IMG/VR virus record: IMGVR_UViG_3300048919_000251
Location: 1 to 41,209 of that record
Reading direction: 5' to 3' (one strand)
Source: a virus
DNA: 41,209 nucleotides
A model generated the notes under the pieces. The model made no database searches and was not told the DNA's origin. It saw only the letters and a program-made list of their open reading frames with translations. The translations under genes were made by a program, and so were the position numbers. This document shows positions 6,572 through 13,512 of the stretch, piece by piece. Within the stretch, counting starts at the first letter, position 1. The number at the start of each line of letters is the position of its first letter.

Positions 6572-7133
6572 TTTCGTCAACCTTCGCGTACAGCTCGGCC
6601 AGCGTCCCGTCGTTCACGATTTCGTAGTCGGCCGCGAACCCGTCAACGTGCGATTCCGTTTCGTGCGTCAGGTCGGCGAGTTTGAACGTATCCCCGCCGG
6701 TTGCAGCCCGGTGAATACGGAGCGCGGATTGCGAAGCAACCTTGATGATGACGAAACCTTCCGAGCGGCACCTGTCGTATTCGTTTGGCTGGCGCAAGTC
6801 GGTTATTACTACGGGACGAGGTGCGGTATCGCCGTAGTAACCTCCGGGCGAGTAGGCGCTGTGTTCCACTATTTTATCGAAACATTGCCGTACCCATACG
6901 TCCGGATCGAATTGCCGGAGCGCTTGCCCCACGCCTTGAAGAAGGCCGCGGGGCTTTACGTCGTTGCCGGCCGGGTCCGTAAACTGATCCGGGTAAAGCC
7001 GTCGACATACGTCCTTGATTCCGTCGCCAAACGCAAATCGGACGTAGCCGTAACGTTGGGAAAGACGATTGCCTATTTCGTCTTTTCCGCTGCGTAGATG
7101 ACCGGTTATGGCGATATTGGGGAGCAAGGTCAC
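6546..7133 (-). CDS. Deoxynucleoside monophosphate kinase-like P-loop enzyme
   Basis: 195 aa from a GTG that shares GTGA with the stop codon of the gene upstream; GGAGGTGG precedes it. The N-terminus has a P-loop in phage dNMP-kinase style (ITGHLRSGKDEIGNRL), followed by an aromatic/Asp segment (FAFGDGIKDV) and a central VVITDLRQPNE strand-turn typical of this family. It phosphorylates dNMPs toward dNTPs with ATP. Together with ThyX and ribonucleotide reductase it completes a phage dNTP-supply set. The exact substrate cannot be read from sequence. Confidence 0.85.
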   Translation of the reverse strand: MTLLPNIAITGHLRSGKDEIGNRLSQRYGYVRFAFGDGIKDVCRRLYPDQFTDPAGNDVKPRGLLQGVGQALRQFDPDVWVRQCFDKIVEHSAYSPGGYYGDTAPRPVVITDLRQPNEYDRCRSEGFVIIKVASQSALRIHRAATGGDTFKLADLTHETESHVDGFAADYEIVNDGTLAELYAKVDEIMAKLTPR

Positions 7134-7333
7134 TCGGCCACCTCCACCCACTCATCGTTGTCGTCGATAATCCACGAAAGTTTAATCGCACGCTCTACGC
7201 ATCCGATTCCGTAGATTCTTGTTCGGTCGCCGTAATGGTAACGCAGCGCGAGTTTGGCGTCCTTTAGCTTAACGTACGTCTTATCGCGTACAACTTCGCC
7301 AGTTTCGCGGTTCATGATTGCGTATAACTTCAT
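7130..7333 (-). CDS. Small hypothetical phage protein
   Basis: 67 aa beginning MKLYAIMNRETGEVVRDKTY, with a compact alpha/beta pattern and two Trp near the C-terminus. It is joined by 4-base ATGA and GTGA overlaps to the genes on both sides, so it is translated as part of the operon. The pattern resembles small phage proteins of unknown role. Function unknown. Confidence 0.65.
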   Translation of the reverse strand: MKLYAIMNRETGEVVRDKTYVKLKDAKLALRYHYGDRTRIYGIGCVERAIKLSWIIDDNDEWVEVAE

Positions 7334-8871
7334 GCCGCCACCGCCTTCGCATCTTCATAAGCACCGTCTCGGCTGTCGTCAACTACGCGTACACAATCGA
7401 TACTGTTCCACCACTCATAACCGGAATCGTCTAAATAGGTTAAGCCGCGGTTAGCGTTCACAAACGAGAACCCAGCGCCTTCACCGACCGTACGATGCGT
7501 AGGTCTAACGGCGTAAACGGTTCGACCGTTACTCAGAACGTCACCGACACACGGCTCCGTCGGCTGCGGTGCGTTAACGTATTCGGCCGGAATTGTCAGC
7601 GCCAGCGCTCGACGGAGTGCAATCGCCTTCCCGATATGAACGTTGAAGCAATCGCCGGGGGCCGCTTTTGCGATGCCGCGCGCCCATACGGTATCCCCTC
7701 TAGTTGTTCGCAAGAGTGCGACAACGGTACGTTTAACGCGATCTACCACAAAATCTACGTAGTCTTGGCCGGGGCCCAGGTTGAATATCGCTTTCGTGGC
7801 CGAACCATTTACCGGAACGTTGCGGGTACGTGCAGTAGAAAGCTTTTCAACGTCAGCCTTCGCGCGGGCTACGAGTTCGTCGCGTGTTACTTTTGATTCG
7901 GGGAGCTTCGGCTTTAGCCGTTCGATATCGGCCGCAACGCCTTCTTCGACCAATACGATGTCCTCACGGGCAACCTTTACGTCGAGTTCGAGCTTCGTTA
8001 CCCTTGCGAACAGGTCGCCGACTTGGCGCTGAAGCAGCGCAATTTCGGATTCGGAGGCCGGCGTTGGTTCGGAAGTTGGTGCAGCGGCCGGGGTTAGCAC
8101 TTCGAGTACAGCATAAGCGCTATTCCCGTCCGATTTCCCTACGCTCCATTCCCCGTGTTCGTACACGTGACTGTTACCTTGACCGTTAAAGTTGACGTAC
8201 ACGGCTCCGTACCGACTGCTAATCACTCTTCCGACATCGCCTACCGTAAAGAAAGCGTAACCCGCGCTAACCTTCGTAACAATTACGAGGTCGCCTTCCG
8301 CTGCTTCCCGCTCAACTAAACGATACCTGCTGCCTTTAATCCGAACGATACCCGTCGGTTCGAGGACGACGTAAGCATCCCCGTCATAATATGGAGTTCC
8401 GTAACGATTCCGGCCGTCTACCGTGTAATTGATATGACCGTCCGATCTGTCGAGGCTGTCTACGGTAAAAATACCGTTAGCTTTCGTAACACGGTGACCG
8501 AAGACTCTTACCGTTTCTCCCACCTTCGCGAGCCGTTTAACCTCGCGGTACTCACGATCAACTCCAAGGACTTCGTCCTTCAATACCGTTACTTTTTCGC
8601 CCAAAATACGCAGCCCCTTTTCGCTGATAATGAAACGCTCGCCACTCGCCGCTTCTACGATCCACAGCACTTGTCCAGCGTAACCGCTGTCGTGCGTTCC
8701 CGAAACCAACAGCGTTACAAGATCGCCAGATACCGGGCGCTTTCTACGGTCAGTGAAATCGGATTCTGCGGCAGCTTCCGGGTAGCCGTGCTTAATCGCG
8801 AAGCTTTCATACGTAGTAAACAAACAACCGGGATTCGTAATTTCCGCTTTTCTTCCGTCAATGTGCTTCAT
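7330..8871 (-). CDS. Multi-module SH3/KOW-like protein with coiled coil
   Basis: 513 aa; GGAGG lies 8 bases before the ATG. The N-terminal 270 residues contain about three similar beta-modules, each starting with a GD/GE-hydrophobic pattern (SGDLVTLLVSG; VGETVRVFGHR; EGDLVIVTKVS). Then come a Pro/Ala/Thr linker, a heptad-rich coiled coil (around ALLQRQVGDLFARVTKLELD) and a C-terminal region with NVHIGKAIALRRAL and a last beta-module. It resembles the even more repetitive 525-aa protein beside the polymerase. The architecture suggests a scaffold or nucleic-acid contact protein; no catalytic motif is seen. Confidence 0.75.
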   Translation of the reverse strand: MKHIDGRKAEITNPGCLFTTYESFAIKHGYPEAAAESDFTDRRKRPVSGDLVTLLVSGTHDSGYAGQVLWIVEAASGERFIISEKGLRILGEKVTVLKDEVLGVDREYREVKRLAKVGETVRVFGHRVTKANGIFTVDSLDRSDGHINYTVDGRNRYGTPYYDGDAYVVLEPTGIVRIKGSRYRLVEREAAEGDLVIVTKVSAGYAFFTVGDVGRVISSRYGAVYVNFNGQGNSHVYEHGEWSVGKSDGNSAYAVLEVLTPAAAPTSEPTPASESEIALLQRQVGDLFARVTKLELDVKVAREDIVLVEEGVAADIERLKPKLPESKVTRDELVARAKADVEKLSTARTRNVPVNGSATKAIFNLGPGQDYVDFVVDRVKRTVVALLRTTRGDTVWARGIAKAAPGDCFNVHIGKAIALRRALALTIPAEYVNAPQPTEPCVGDVLSNGRTVYAVRPTHRTVGEGAGFSFVNANRGLTYLDDSGYEWWNSIDCVRVVDDSRDGAYEDAKAVAA

Positions 8872-8893
8872 TCGTCATTCCTCCGATTGAATA

Positions 8894-9322
8894 TTATTTT
8901 TCAAACGTTGCCGACTCCGTAATAACCACGTCTTGCGACGATAGGAGCCTTACTTCCACGTCCTGCCGCCCGAACTCGATAGCCTCGTCGTAACTCGCCA
9001 TTAATACGTCAATTTTGCGTCCCTTTATCGCGCCGCCGATGTCAGCCGCCACAGCGTCAAATGTCTCGTTGCCTATTCGGACATTCAGCGCAGTGCCGAG
9101 CGGAATCACTTCGGGATCGACCGCTATAATCCGGCGGCCTTCTTCGTCAACGACCGTCTGCCGGACGTCAATGCCCGTTTTTGTGATACCGGAGCAACCG
9201 CGGCAGTCTGCGGTATATGCGGTCGCTGTAAACGCCTGCCACGTTTCTTGTTCGGCTTCTGCCGGCAGAGTTACGGTTGACATCGCGATTAGTAACGTAA
9301 TGAGAGCGATAATGACGTTGAT
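8894..9322 (-). CDS. 3D-domain cell-wall protein, probably secreted, with non-canonical start
   Basis: The mature part is a 3D domain: TATAYTADCRGCSGITKTG, then IAVDPEVIPLGTALNV, then AADIGGAIKGRKIDV, which carry the conserved Asp residues of the family found in YocH-type wall lytic proteins. The first in-frame ATG (9283) has no ribosome binding site, but just upstream the same frame encodes a hydrophobic stretch (NVIIALITLLIAM) like a signal peptide ending near AEA. The frame has no AUG, GUG or UUG before it; an AUC at 9322 lies 7 bases after AAGGTGG, in TAATC overlap with the upstream stop codon. Export and wall action are inferred. Confidence 0.8.
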   Translation of the reverse strand: MNVIIALITLLIAMSTVTLPAEAEQETWQAFTATAYTADCRGCSGITKTGIDVRQTVVDEEGRRIIAVDPEVIPLGTALNVRIGNETFDAVAADIGGAIKGRKIDVLMASYDEAIEFGRQDVEVRLLSSQDVVITESATFEK

Positions 9323-9954
9323 TATGCGGCCACCTTAGCGTCGGGAAACGCGGCCGCGAGCTGGCGGTCGACTTCGGCGATTAAACGGGCGCGGGCGGTT
9401 TCGTACGTGACGGGTTCGAGACTGTCGCGGTCAAAACGGTCATAATCAGAGCCGTCAAGCAATTCGGCCTTGTACGGATACTCTTCGTAATCGTCATCAA
9501 TCTCCGTAATTTTAACGAGTGTTCCAGCGGGAATGTCATCGTGATATCCTTCGTCCGACACAAATGCGATAGAACCGACGATTTCAGCGCGCATTTTCGC
9601 TTCCAACGCCGTAATTTCGGCGGCCAAGGCTTCGGATTCGGCACGCTTGGCTGCGAGAATGTCGGAGGTGCTGGCGGATCGTTTTCTGAAGAATATGCGT
9701 TCCGCCACCGTCGAATCGCGCCCTCCGTTTAGTCGAGAGCCGTTATCGTCAACGTACCAGTATCGACCTTTTCCTTGCGGACCAAGAATTTCGTAAACGC
9801 CTCCCGGTGTCAAAAAGTCGGCTCGACTACGCCTTACGTAAGCCAAATCCCCCGCAAGAAACTCCGCGTCATCTGCCAACCGGTAATACGTGTCGCCCCC
9901 GTACATAATCGTCGTTTGATCCGCCGCCACCAAAAAGTTCGCTAAAATCGCCAT
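9322..9954 (-). CDS. SH3/KOW-like module protein with coiled coil
   Basis: 210 aa. Two beta-modules (around AGDLAYVRRSRADFLTPG and VGSIAFVSDEGYHDDIPAG) flank a helical, Ala/Glu-rich coiled coil (AAKRAESEALAAEITALEAK). The ATG overlaps the thyX stop codon as TAATG, with GGAGG upstream. It is a shorter relative in architecture of 7330-8871 and 23430-25007. Function unknown. Confidence 0.7.
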   Translation of the reverse strand: MAILANFLVAADQTTIMYGGDTYYRLADDAEFLAGDLAYVRRSRADFLTPGGVYEILGPQGKGRYWYVDDNGSRLNGGRDSTVAERIFFRKRSASTSDILAAKRAESEALAAEITALEAKMRAEIVGSIAFVSDEGYHDDIPAGTLVKITEIDDDYEEYPYKAELLDGSDYDRFDRDSLEPVTYETARARLIAEVDRQLAAAFPDAKVAA

Positions 9955-10757
9955 TATTCCGATTCCTCCGTTTCATTTGTAAAGAATTTCGCTGTCCATG
10001 CGTCAACCTTCGTCACTTCTTCGCGAAGCCGTTCGGCCAAATCGGATATTTCCCATTGGGCACCGGAGCCGGCCCGCCGCTTACCATAAAATTCGAGCAG
10101 CGCGCGGAGATTAACGGTCATAACGAGATTGCACGTTGCGGCATTCGGTAGGACGTAACGGGCGTCTTCGGCGGGCACACCGCATGATCGCAATCTATCG
10201 TAAATTTCCTGCGCGTATTCCATCGCAAAGTCGAATAACTCCGACGCGTCCGACGAGCCAAAATCGCCGGGAGGTTCGTGCCTGTCCGTGCTGCACGATG
10301 GAGGCTTTACGCTGCCCATTCCGCCGGACTTATCGTCGGAGCCGAACCGGACGTACCGCTGCGATTGAACGGAGAAGCTGAATCCGATCCGATGCCGTGT
10401 TAACTGCGCCAGCAATGAGCGGGATACGCCTTCGATGGCGAACGTGTACGTGATATGCTCCAATGTAGAGACGTGCTTGCTCCGGATAATGTGCCGGAAC
10501 AATCGGTCAGATTCCGCGCCGGGGCCGCCATCGGACGCAGCTTGACCGAAGTACTTAGCGCCCTCGGCCGGCAGGATTTCCGTCGGTTTCAGCGGCGAGT
10601 AGCACGTTCGGATAGCGGTAAGGGCGACGGCTGCCCTCTCGTTGTAGCGACCGTCATCGTACGGGTTACGAATGATCGAGCCGTTATCGTCTGCGTAATC
10701 GAATGAATCCCGAAAGTCTTCTGATAACGCTGTGTGAGCGATTAACTTAACGTTCAA
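9954..10757 (-). CDS. thyX: Flavin-dependent thymidylate synthase ThyX
   Basis: Makes dTMP from dUMP with methylene-tetrahydrofolate, FAD and NADPH. The signature RHRIGFSFSVQSQRY at 121-135 fits the ThyX motif RHRxxSxxxxSxRY, with the FAD/dUMP-contact residues in place. A C-terminal NLVMTVNLRALLEF segment also matches the family (N-R-L--F). 267 aa is typical. The start is a TTG that shares TTGA with the upstream stop codon and has GGAGGTG before it. It lies in the dNTP-supply operon with ribonucleotide reductase. Confidence 0.95.
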   Translation of the reverse strand: MNVKLIAHTALSEDFRDSFDYADDNGSIIRNPYDDGRYNERAAVALTAIRTCYSPLKPTEILPAEGAKYFGQAASDGGPGAESDRLFRHIIRSKHVSTLEHITYTFAIEGVSRSLLAQLTRHRIGFSFSVQSQRYVRFGSDDKSGGMGSVKPPSCSTDRHEPPGDFGSSDASELFDFAMEYAQEIYDRLRSCGVPAEDARYVLPNAATCNLVMTVNLRALLEFYGKRRAGSGAQWEISDLAERLREEVTKVDAWTAKFFTNETEESE

Positions 10758-10960
10758 TTGTCGGGCACCTCCTCGATTCGCACGCTCACCGTAACCTCTC
10801 CGTCTCCCTCGACAGTTTCGCCAACCAACTCCGCGAAAGCCTGGCGCATACCTTCCATAACCTCCGTGCGCTTTTCATCCGAGGCATCCGTGTATGCACT
10901 TTCCAATTCGTCGTCGAACGGTTGTCTAATCGTTATCTCCGCGATGAATGCGTGCTTCAC
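10754..10960 (-). CDS. Small hypothetical phage protein
   Basis: 68 aa from a GTG in a GTGA overlap with the upstream stop codon; GGGAGGCGG precedes it. A longer frame from 11002 lies inside the upstream gene and is unlikely. The sequence starts with a strand (KHAFIAEITIRQPF), has an acidic helix in the middle and ends with a strand (EVTVSVRIEEV), a small alpha/beta fold. Function unknown. Confidence 0.65.
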   Translation of the reverse strand: MKHAFIAEITIRQPFDDELESAYTDASDEKRTEVMEGMRQAFAELVGETVEGDGEVTVSVRIEEVPDN

Positions 10961-11238
10961 TCTACCGCCTCCCTCTCGTAGTGAACAACCGTTTTGCGCC
11001 AAACCGGAATTCCTAAAAACCTGTGTGTCGTCACAGTGCGTTCAGGTTTCGGAACGTGAGTATCAATTTCGTATAGATACAAAATAGCGTCGCCGTCCTT
11101 GCCGTATTGGTTCGGCTGCGTCAGATTCGAGGCAGCGACTATCTCTCCGTAATGCCGCCTCACTCGTAATACGTCACCTTTTCGATATCCCCAGCGCTCG
11201 CTTGTCGTCGTAGCTACGATTAATTGTCCACGCTTCAC
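10957..11238 (-). CDS. SH3-like single-domain phage protein
   Basis: 93 aa from a GTG that overlaps the upstream stop codon as GTGA. It begins KRGQLIVATTTSERWGYRKG followed by DVLRVRRHYGEIV, the pattern of an SH3/KOW-like barrel as in the other members of this phage family. The C-terminal 25 residues are basic and aromatic (FLGIPVWRKTVVHYERE). It sits between a two-span membrane protein and thyX. Function unknown. Confidence 0.65.
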   Translation of the reverse strand: MKRGQLIVATTTSERWGYRKGDVLRVRRHYGEIVAASNLTQPNQYGKDGDAILYLYEIDTHVPKPERTVTTHRFLGIPVWRKTVVHYEREAVE

Positions 11239-11588
11239 TCGGTCATCGCCTCCCTCGCCGTAATAACGTAAATTTGTCCGCGCTGATCAACAATTTCCCA
11301 CCGGGCCCCGTCGATAACGTGGCCGGGCTGGACAGTTACTTCGTACTCGACCGGGACCGGCACGTCATATCGGCCGAAAATTATCGTTACGGTAACTACC
11401 GCTATCGAGGCTACTGTTGTAGTCGCGGAGCGCCACGTAGAGCAGCGACTGCCCAGCCACACTACAGCGGATATAAACGCCATGATTGTAAATACCGCAG
11501 CCATGATTGCGGCCCACTCGTACGGTTCCGAAACAGTTCCGCCGCCTGTCGTATTCAGAACGTCAAGTCCCGTCAATTTATCGCTCAC
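11235..11588 (-). CDS. Two-span membrane protein
   Basis: 117 aa from a GTG with GGAGG 10 bases upstream. Two hydrophobic helices are evident (WAAIMAAVFTIMAFISAVVW and TTTVASIAVVTVTIIFG), followed by a soluble beta-rich C-terminal domain of about 50 residues. It is the first gene after nrdF, and copy A of the 32-bp repeated motif lies about 40 bases upstream of it. Not recognised. Confidence 0.7.
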   Translation of the reverse strand: MSDKLTGLDVLNTTGGGTVSEPYEWAAIMAAVFTIMAFISAVVWLGSRCSTWRSATTTVASIAVVTVTIIFGRYDVPVPVEYEVTVQPGHVIDGARWEIVDQRGQIYVITAREAMTE

Positions 11589-11627
11589 TATTCGTCAACC
11601 TCCTTCGTATGATTTCGTGCTTCACGT

Positions 11628-11659
11628 ATATAACCACGGGCGGAGGCTATTTCGCACAC
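11628..11659. promoter_or_regulatory. 32-bp repeated motif, copy A
   Basis: ATATAACCACGG (11628-11639), a 10-base gap, then TTTCGCACAC (11650-11659). The right block overlaps the last codons of nrdF. Copies B (28408) and C (38316) have the same orientation and gap. Fixed spacing without conserved spacer sequence points to a protein-binding site or a specialised promoter. Confidence 0.8.
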
Positions 11660-12648
11660 ATTGCGGAAACTTTTTCGTTAAGAGCCGCAAAGTCCTCGTC
11701 CCGGATCGGTACAACATTTGTTGACTTGACGTAGCCGTTCCCCTTTTTCGAGAAAAAGTCGTGATTCTTCGTATCCGTCCGGATTGCGTTTTGAACAATC
11801 GGACTGAACGGGGCCGGATTAAATTGCGGTTCTCGGCCAAGATTCATCAGCGCCTTGTCCGCGTTATACTCCACGTAACGAATGACGTCCGCTACGAAAT
11901 CCGGCCCGAGCGCACCGTAAATTTCGCGCGTATACACGACTTCATTCGCGTGCAGCTCCGCCAGCAGCTCGTCCGATTCCGTAAGCACGGCCGCCTGTTC
12001 CTCCGGCGAAAGTACGGCGAAATCCTCCTGCGCCAGAAGTCCGACATATAAACCGTGGATACTCTCGTCGCGCACGATCATGTCGATAATTTCGCCGGAT
12101 GCCGTCATGCGACCGTGCCCTGCGTGCCACAGCGGATAATAGAATCCGGAATAGAACGAATAGGTTTCGAGAAAGACGGACGCAACCTTCGCCATGTATC
12201 GCTCCCTTGGCGTCGGGTCCGGCTTTAACAGCGAGCGGTAATATTGGGAAATTGCGTCCGCCTTAAACGTAAGCCGCGGATTGGCCGGCACCCATTCGTC
12301 GAGCAGACGAGAAGTTTCCGCAGAAGAAATCAGCGTTGTGAATATCGTGCTGTACGACTTGGCGTGAATTTGTTCCATCGCGCCCATGAACGTGAGGACC
12401 GCGGCCTTTCGTCGGTCTTCCGTATGCGCGGCAATTAGCGGCATCCCTTCGGAGCCCTGTAGCGTATCCAGTCCGGTCAGGCCGGCAAGGACGTGTTTAT
12501 AGACGTCGCGCTCCGGCTCGGTCAATGCGGCCCAATCCGCTAAGTCGTCGGAAACGGGGAACTCCGTGTCCGTCCAGAATTGCGCGATATTCTGCTCCCA
12601 AAACGTTGAAACGTAGTCTTCCGGTTGATTCCAGTTAACAGCGATCAA
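11647..12648 (-). CDS. nrdF: Class Ib ribonucleotide reductase beta subunit NrdF
   Basis: 333 aa. Provides the metal-tyrosyl radical for reduction of ribonucleoside diphosphates. Metal ligands are visible: Asp61 (TGLDTLQ), Glu92 and His95 (GAMEQIHAKSY), Glu161 (FLETYSFYSG), Glu195 and His198 (RDESIHG); Tyr99 is the likely radical site. The start is TTG with GGGAGG 8 bases upstream. It is separated from nrdE by two rightward genes, so the usual nrdE-nrdF adjacency is broken. The C-terminal tail (KVSAMCAK) differs from the acidic tails common in bacterial NrdF. SPbeta-type phages carry similar sets. Confidence 0.96.
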   Translation of the reverse strand: MIAVNWNQPEDYVSTFWEQNIAQFWTDTEFPVSDDLADWAALTEPERDVYKHVLAGLTGLDTLQGSEGMPLIAAHTEDRRKAAVLTFMGAMEQIHAKSYSTIFTTLISSAETSRLLDEWVPANPRLTFKADAISQYYRSLLKPDPTPRERYMAKVASVFLETYSFYSGFYYPLWHAGHGRMTASGEIIDMIVRDESIHGLYVGLLAQEDFAVLSPEEQAAVLTESDELLAELHANEVVYTREIYGALGPDFVADVIRYVEYNADKALMNLGREPQFNPAPFSPIVQNAIRTDTKNHDFFSKKGNGYVKSTNVVPIRDEDFAALNEKVSAMCAK

Positions 12649-12684
12649 TTAATCGACCTCCCTCATCGTATAGGTGTTACTTTG

Positions 12685-12713
12685 TTGACATTTGTACAAC
12701 GATGTTATACGAT
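12685..12713 (+). promoter_or_regulatory. Rightward promoter with TTGTACAA palindrome
   Basis: TTGACA (12685-12690), 17-base spacer, TACGAT (12708-12713). The palindrome TTGTACAA (12692-12699) lies in the spacer, immediately after the -35. The same octamer occurs at 33355-33362 in the SOS promoter of the loader operon. It drives the two rightward genes placed between nrdF and nrdE. Confidence 0.55.
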
Positions 12714-12742
12714 TAGACCATCAAGTGAAGAGGAGATGTGAG

Positions 12743-12946
12743 ATGAAAACGGAAATTATGGCTCAATATTTGATGAGCGGCGATATCGTCACACATGATC
12801 GCAAAAAGGCGTACATACGATCTGCGAATACAGCCGACGACACAACGACTCTTTTTTATACTCGCCCTGGAGATACAGTTGTGCATTACATGTGCAATAT
12901 GCCAAAGTCGCAATTTGTGACGGTGATCAACGATGGGAGATTCTAA
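12743..12946 (+). CDS. Small hypothetical protein inserted between nrdF and nrdE
   Basis: 67 aa from the ATG at 12743, with GAGGAG 7 bases upstream. The sequence (SGDIVTHDRKKAYIRSANTA and after) looks like a small beta-rich domain reminiscent of the SH3-like proteins of this phage. Its stop overlaps the start region of the next gene, so the two form a rightward mini-operon inside a leftward operon. Function unknown. Confidence 0.6.
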   Translation: MKTEIMAQYLMSGDIVTHDRKKAYIRSANTADDTTTLFYTRPGDTVVHYMCNMPKSQFVTVINDGRF

Positions 12947-13439
12947 TGTCCCGCCGCTCGCCGGGTACGCAGAGGCGTTGTCTATACTCGGATGGCAGGG
13001 AAAACGTAGCATGATAAACACTTACATGACTCGTGGTAAATTCCCGATCCCGATACAAACGTTAGCTTCGGGTCCCATTTGGACTCGCAAGCAGATTGAG
13101 GATTTCCGCGATTCGCGCCGAACGTCCCCCTTAAAAGGACGCAAGAGGCCGGAGGAAATCGGGCGCAAGATTAGCAAAGCGCATACGGGTCGGAAGCTAT
13201 CCAAAGCCGAGCGCGAGACGTTAAAAGCTAACCGCTACACACCGGAGTACGCCGCCAAGTTGTCCGCAAGTCAGATCGGGGAAAATAACAATCAAGCTAA
13301 GCTTACTTGGGAGTTAATCCGATCCATCCGGTCAGAGTACAAGCCTTATGTTGTCTCACAACAAGCATTGGCTGACAAGTACAGCGTGCATCGGTCTACC
13401 ATTGCTGATATCGTTAATAATCGTATATGGATCGAGTAA
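12933..13439 (+). CDS. Nuclease-less homing-endonuclease-like DNA-binding protein (NUMOD3-like + HTH)
   Basis: 168 aa. The N-terminal 50 residues look like an AlpA/MerR-type helix-turn-helix (AEALSILGWQGKRS then IWTRKQIEDF). The middle has two tandem NUMOD3-type repeats (LKGRKRPEEIGRKISKAHTG and GRKLSKAERETLKA), and the end is the HTH found at the C-terminus of phage homing endonucleases (VSQQALADKYSVHRSTIADI, then VNNRIWIE). No GIY-YIG, HNH or other nuclease motif is present. The position between nrdE and nrdF is a typical homing target, so I read it as a homing-endonuclease relative that lost or replaced its nuclease domain. The start has only a weak GGTGAT site. Confidence 0.7.
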   Translation: MGDSNVPPLAGYAEALSILGWQGKRSMINTYMTRGKFPIPIQTLASGPIWTRKQIEDFRDSRRTSPLKGRKRPEEIGRKISKAHTGRKLSKAERETLKANRYTPEYAAKLSASQIGENNNQAKLTWELIRSIRSEYKPYVVSQQALADKYSVHRSTIADIVNNRIWIE

Positions 13440-13448
13440 CGGCCCTCT

Positions 13449-13483
13449 CTGCTGCGTTGAGACTTAATTGTCAAGCGCAGCAG
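13449..13483. terminator. Hairpin between convergent genes
   Basis: CTGCTGCG (13449-13456) and CGCAGCAG (13476-13483) pair perfectly and the stem extends inward through TTGA/TCAA with one bulged base. It lies between the convergent ends of the NUMOD3-like gene and nrdE. There is no U-tract on either strand, so termination efficiency is unclear. Confidence 0.5.
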
Positions 13484-13512
13484 GACTCGACATACTGCCT
13501 CGTAAAAACGCT

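Noticed and set aside
6339-7097. 252-aa rightward open frame
   Set aside because: Shadow of the dNMP kinase gene; it starts inside the rightward 112-aa gene in another frame and shows no motif.
12933-13439. Active GIY-YIG or HNH homing endonuclease
   Set aside because: Only DNA-binding segments are present; no catalytic motif could be found in any part of the frame.
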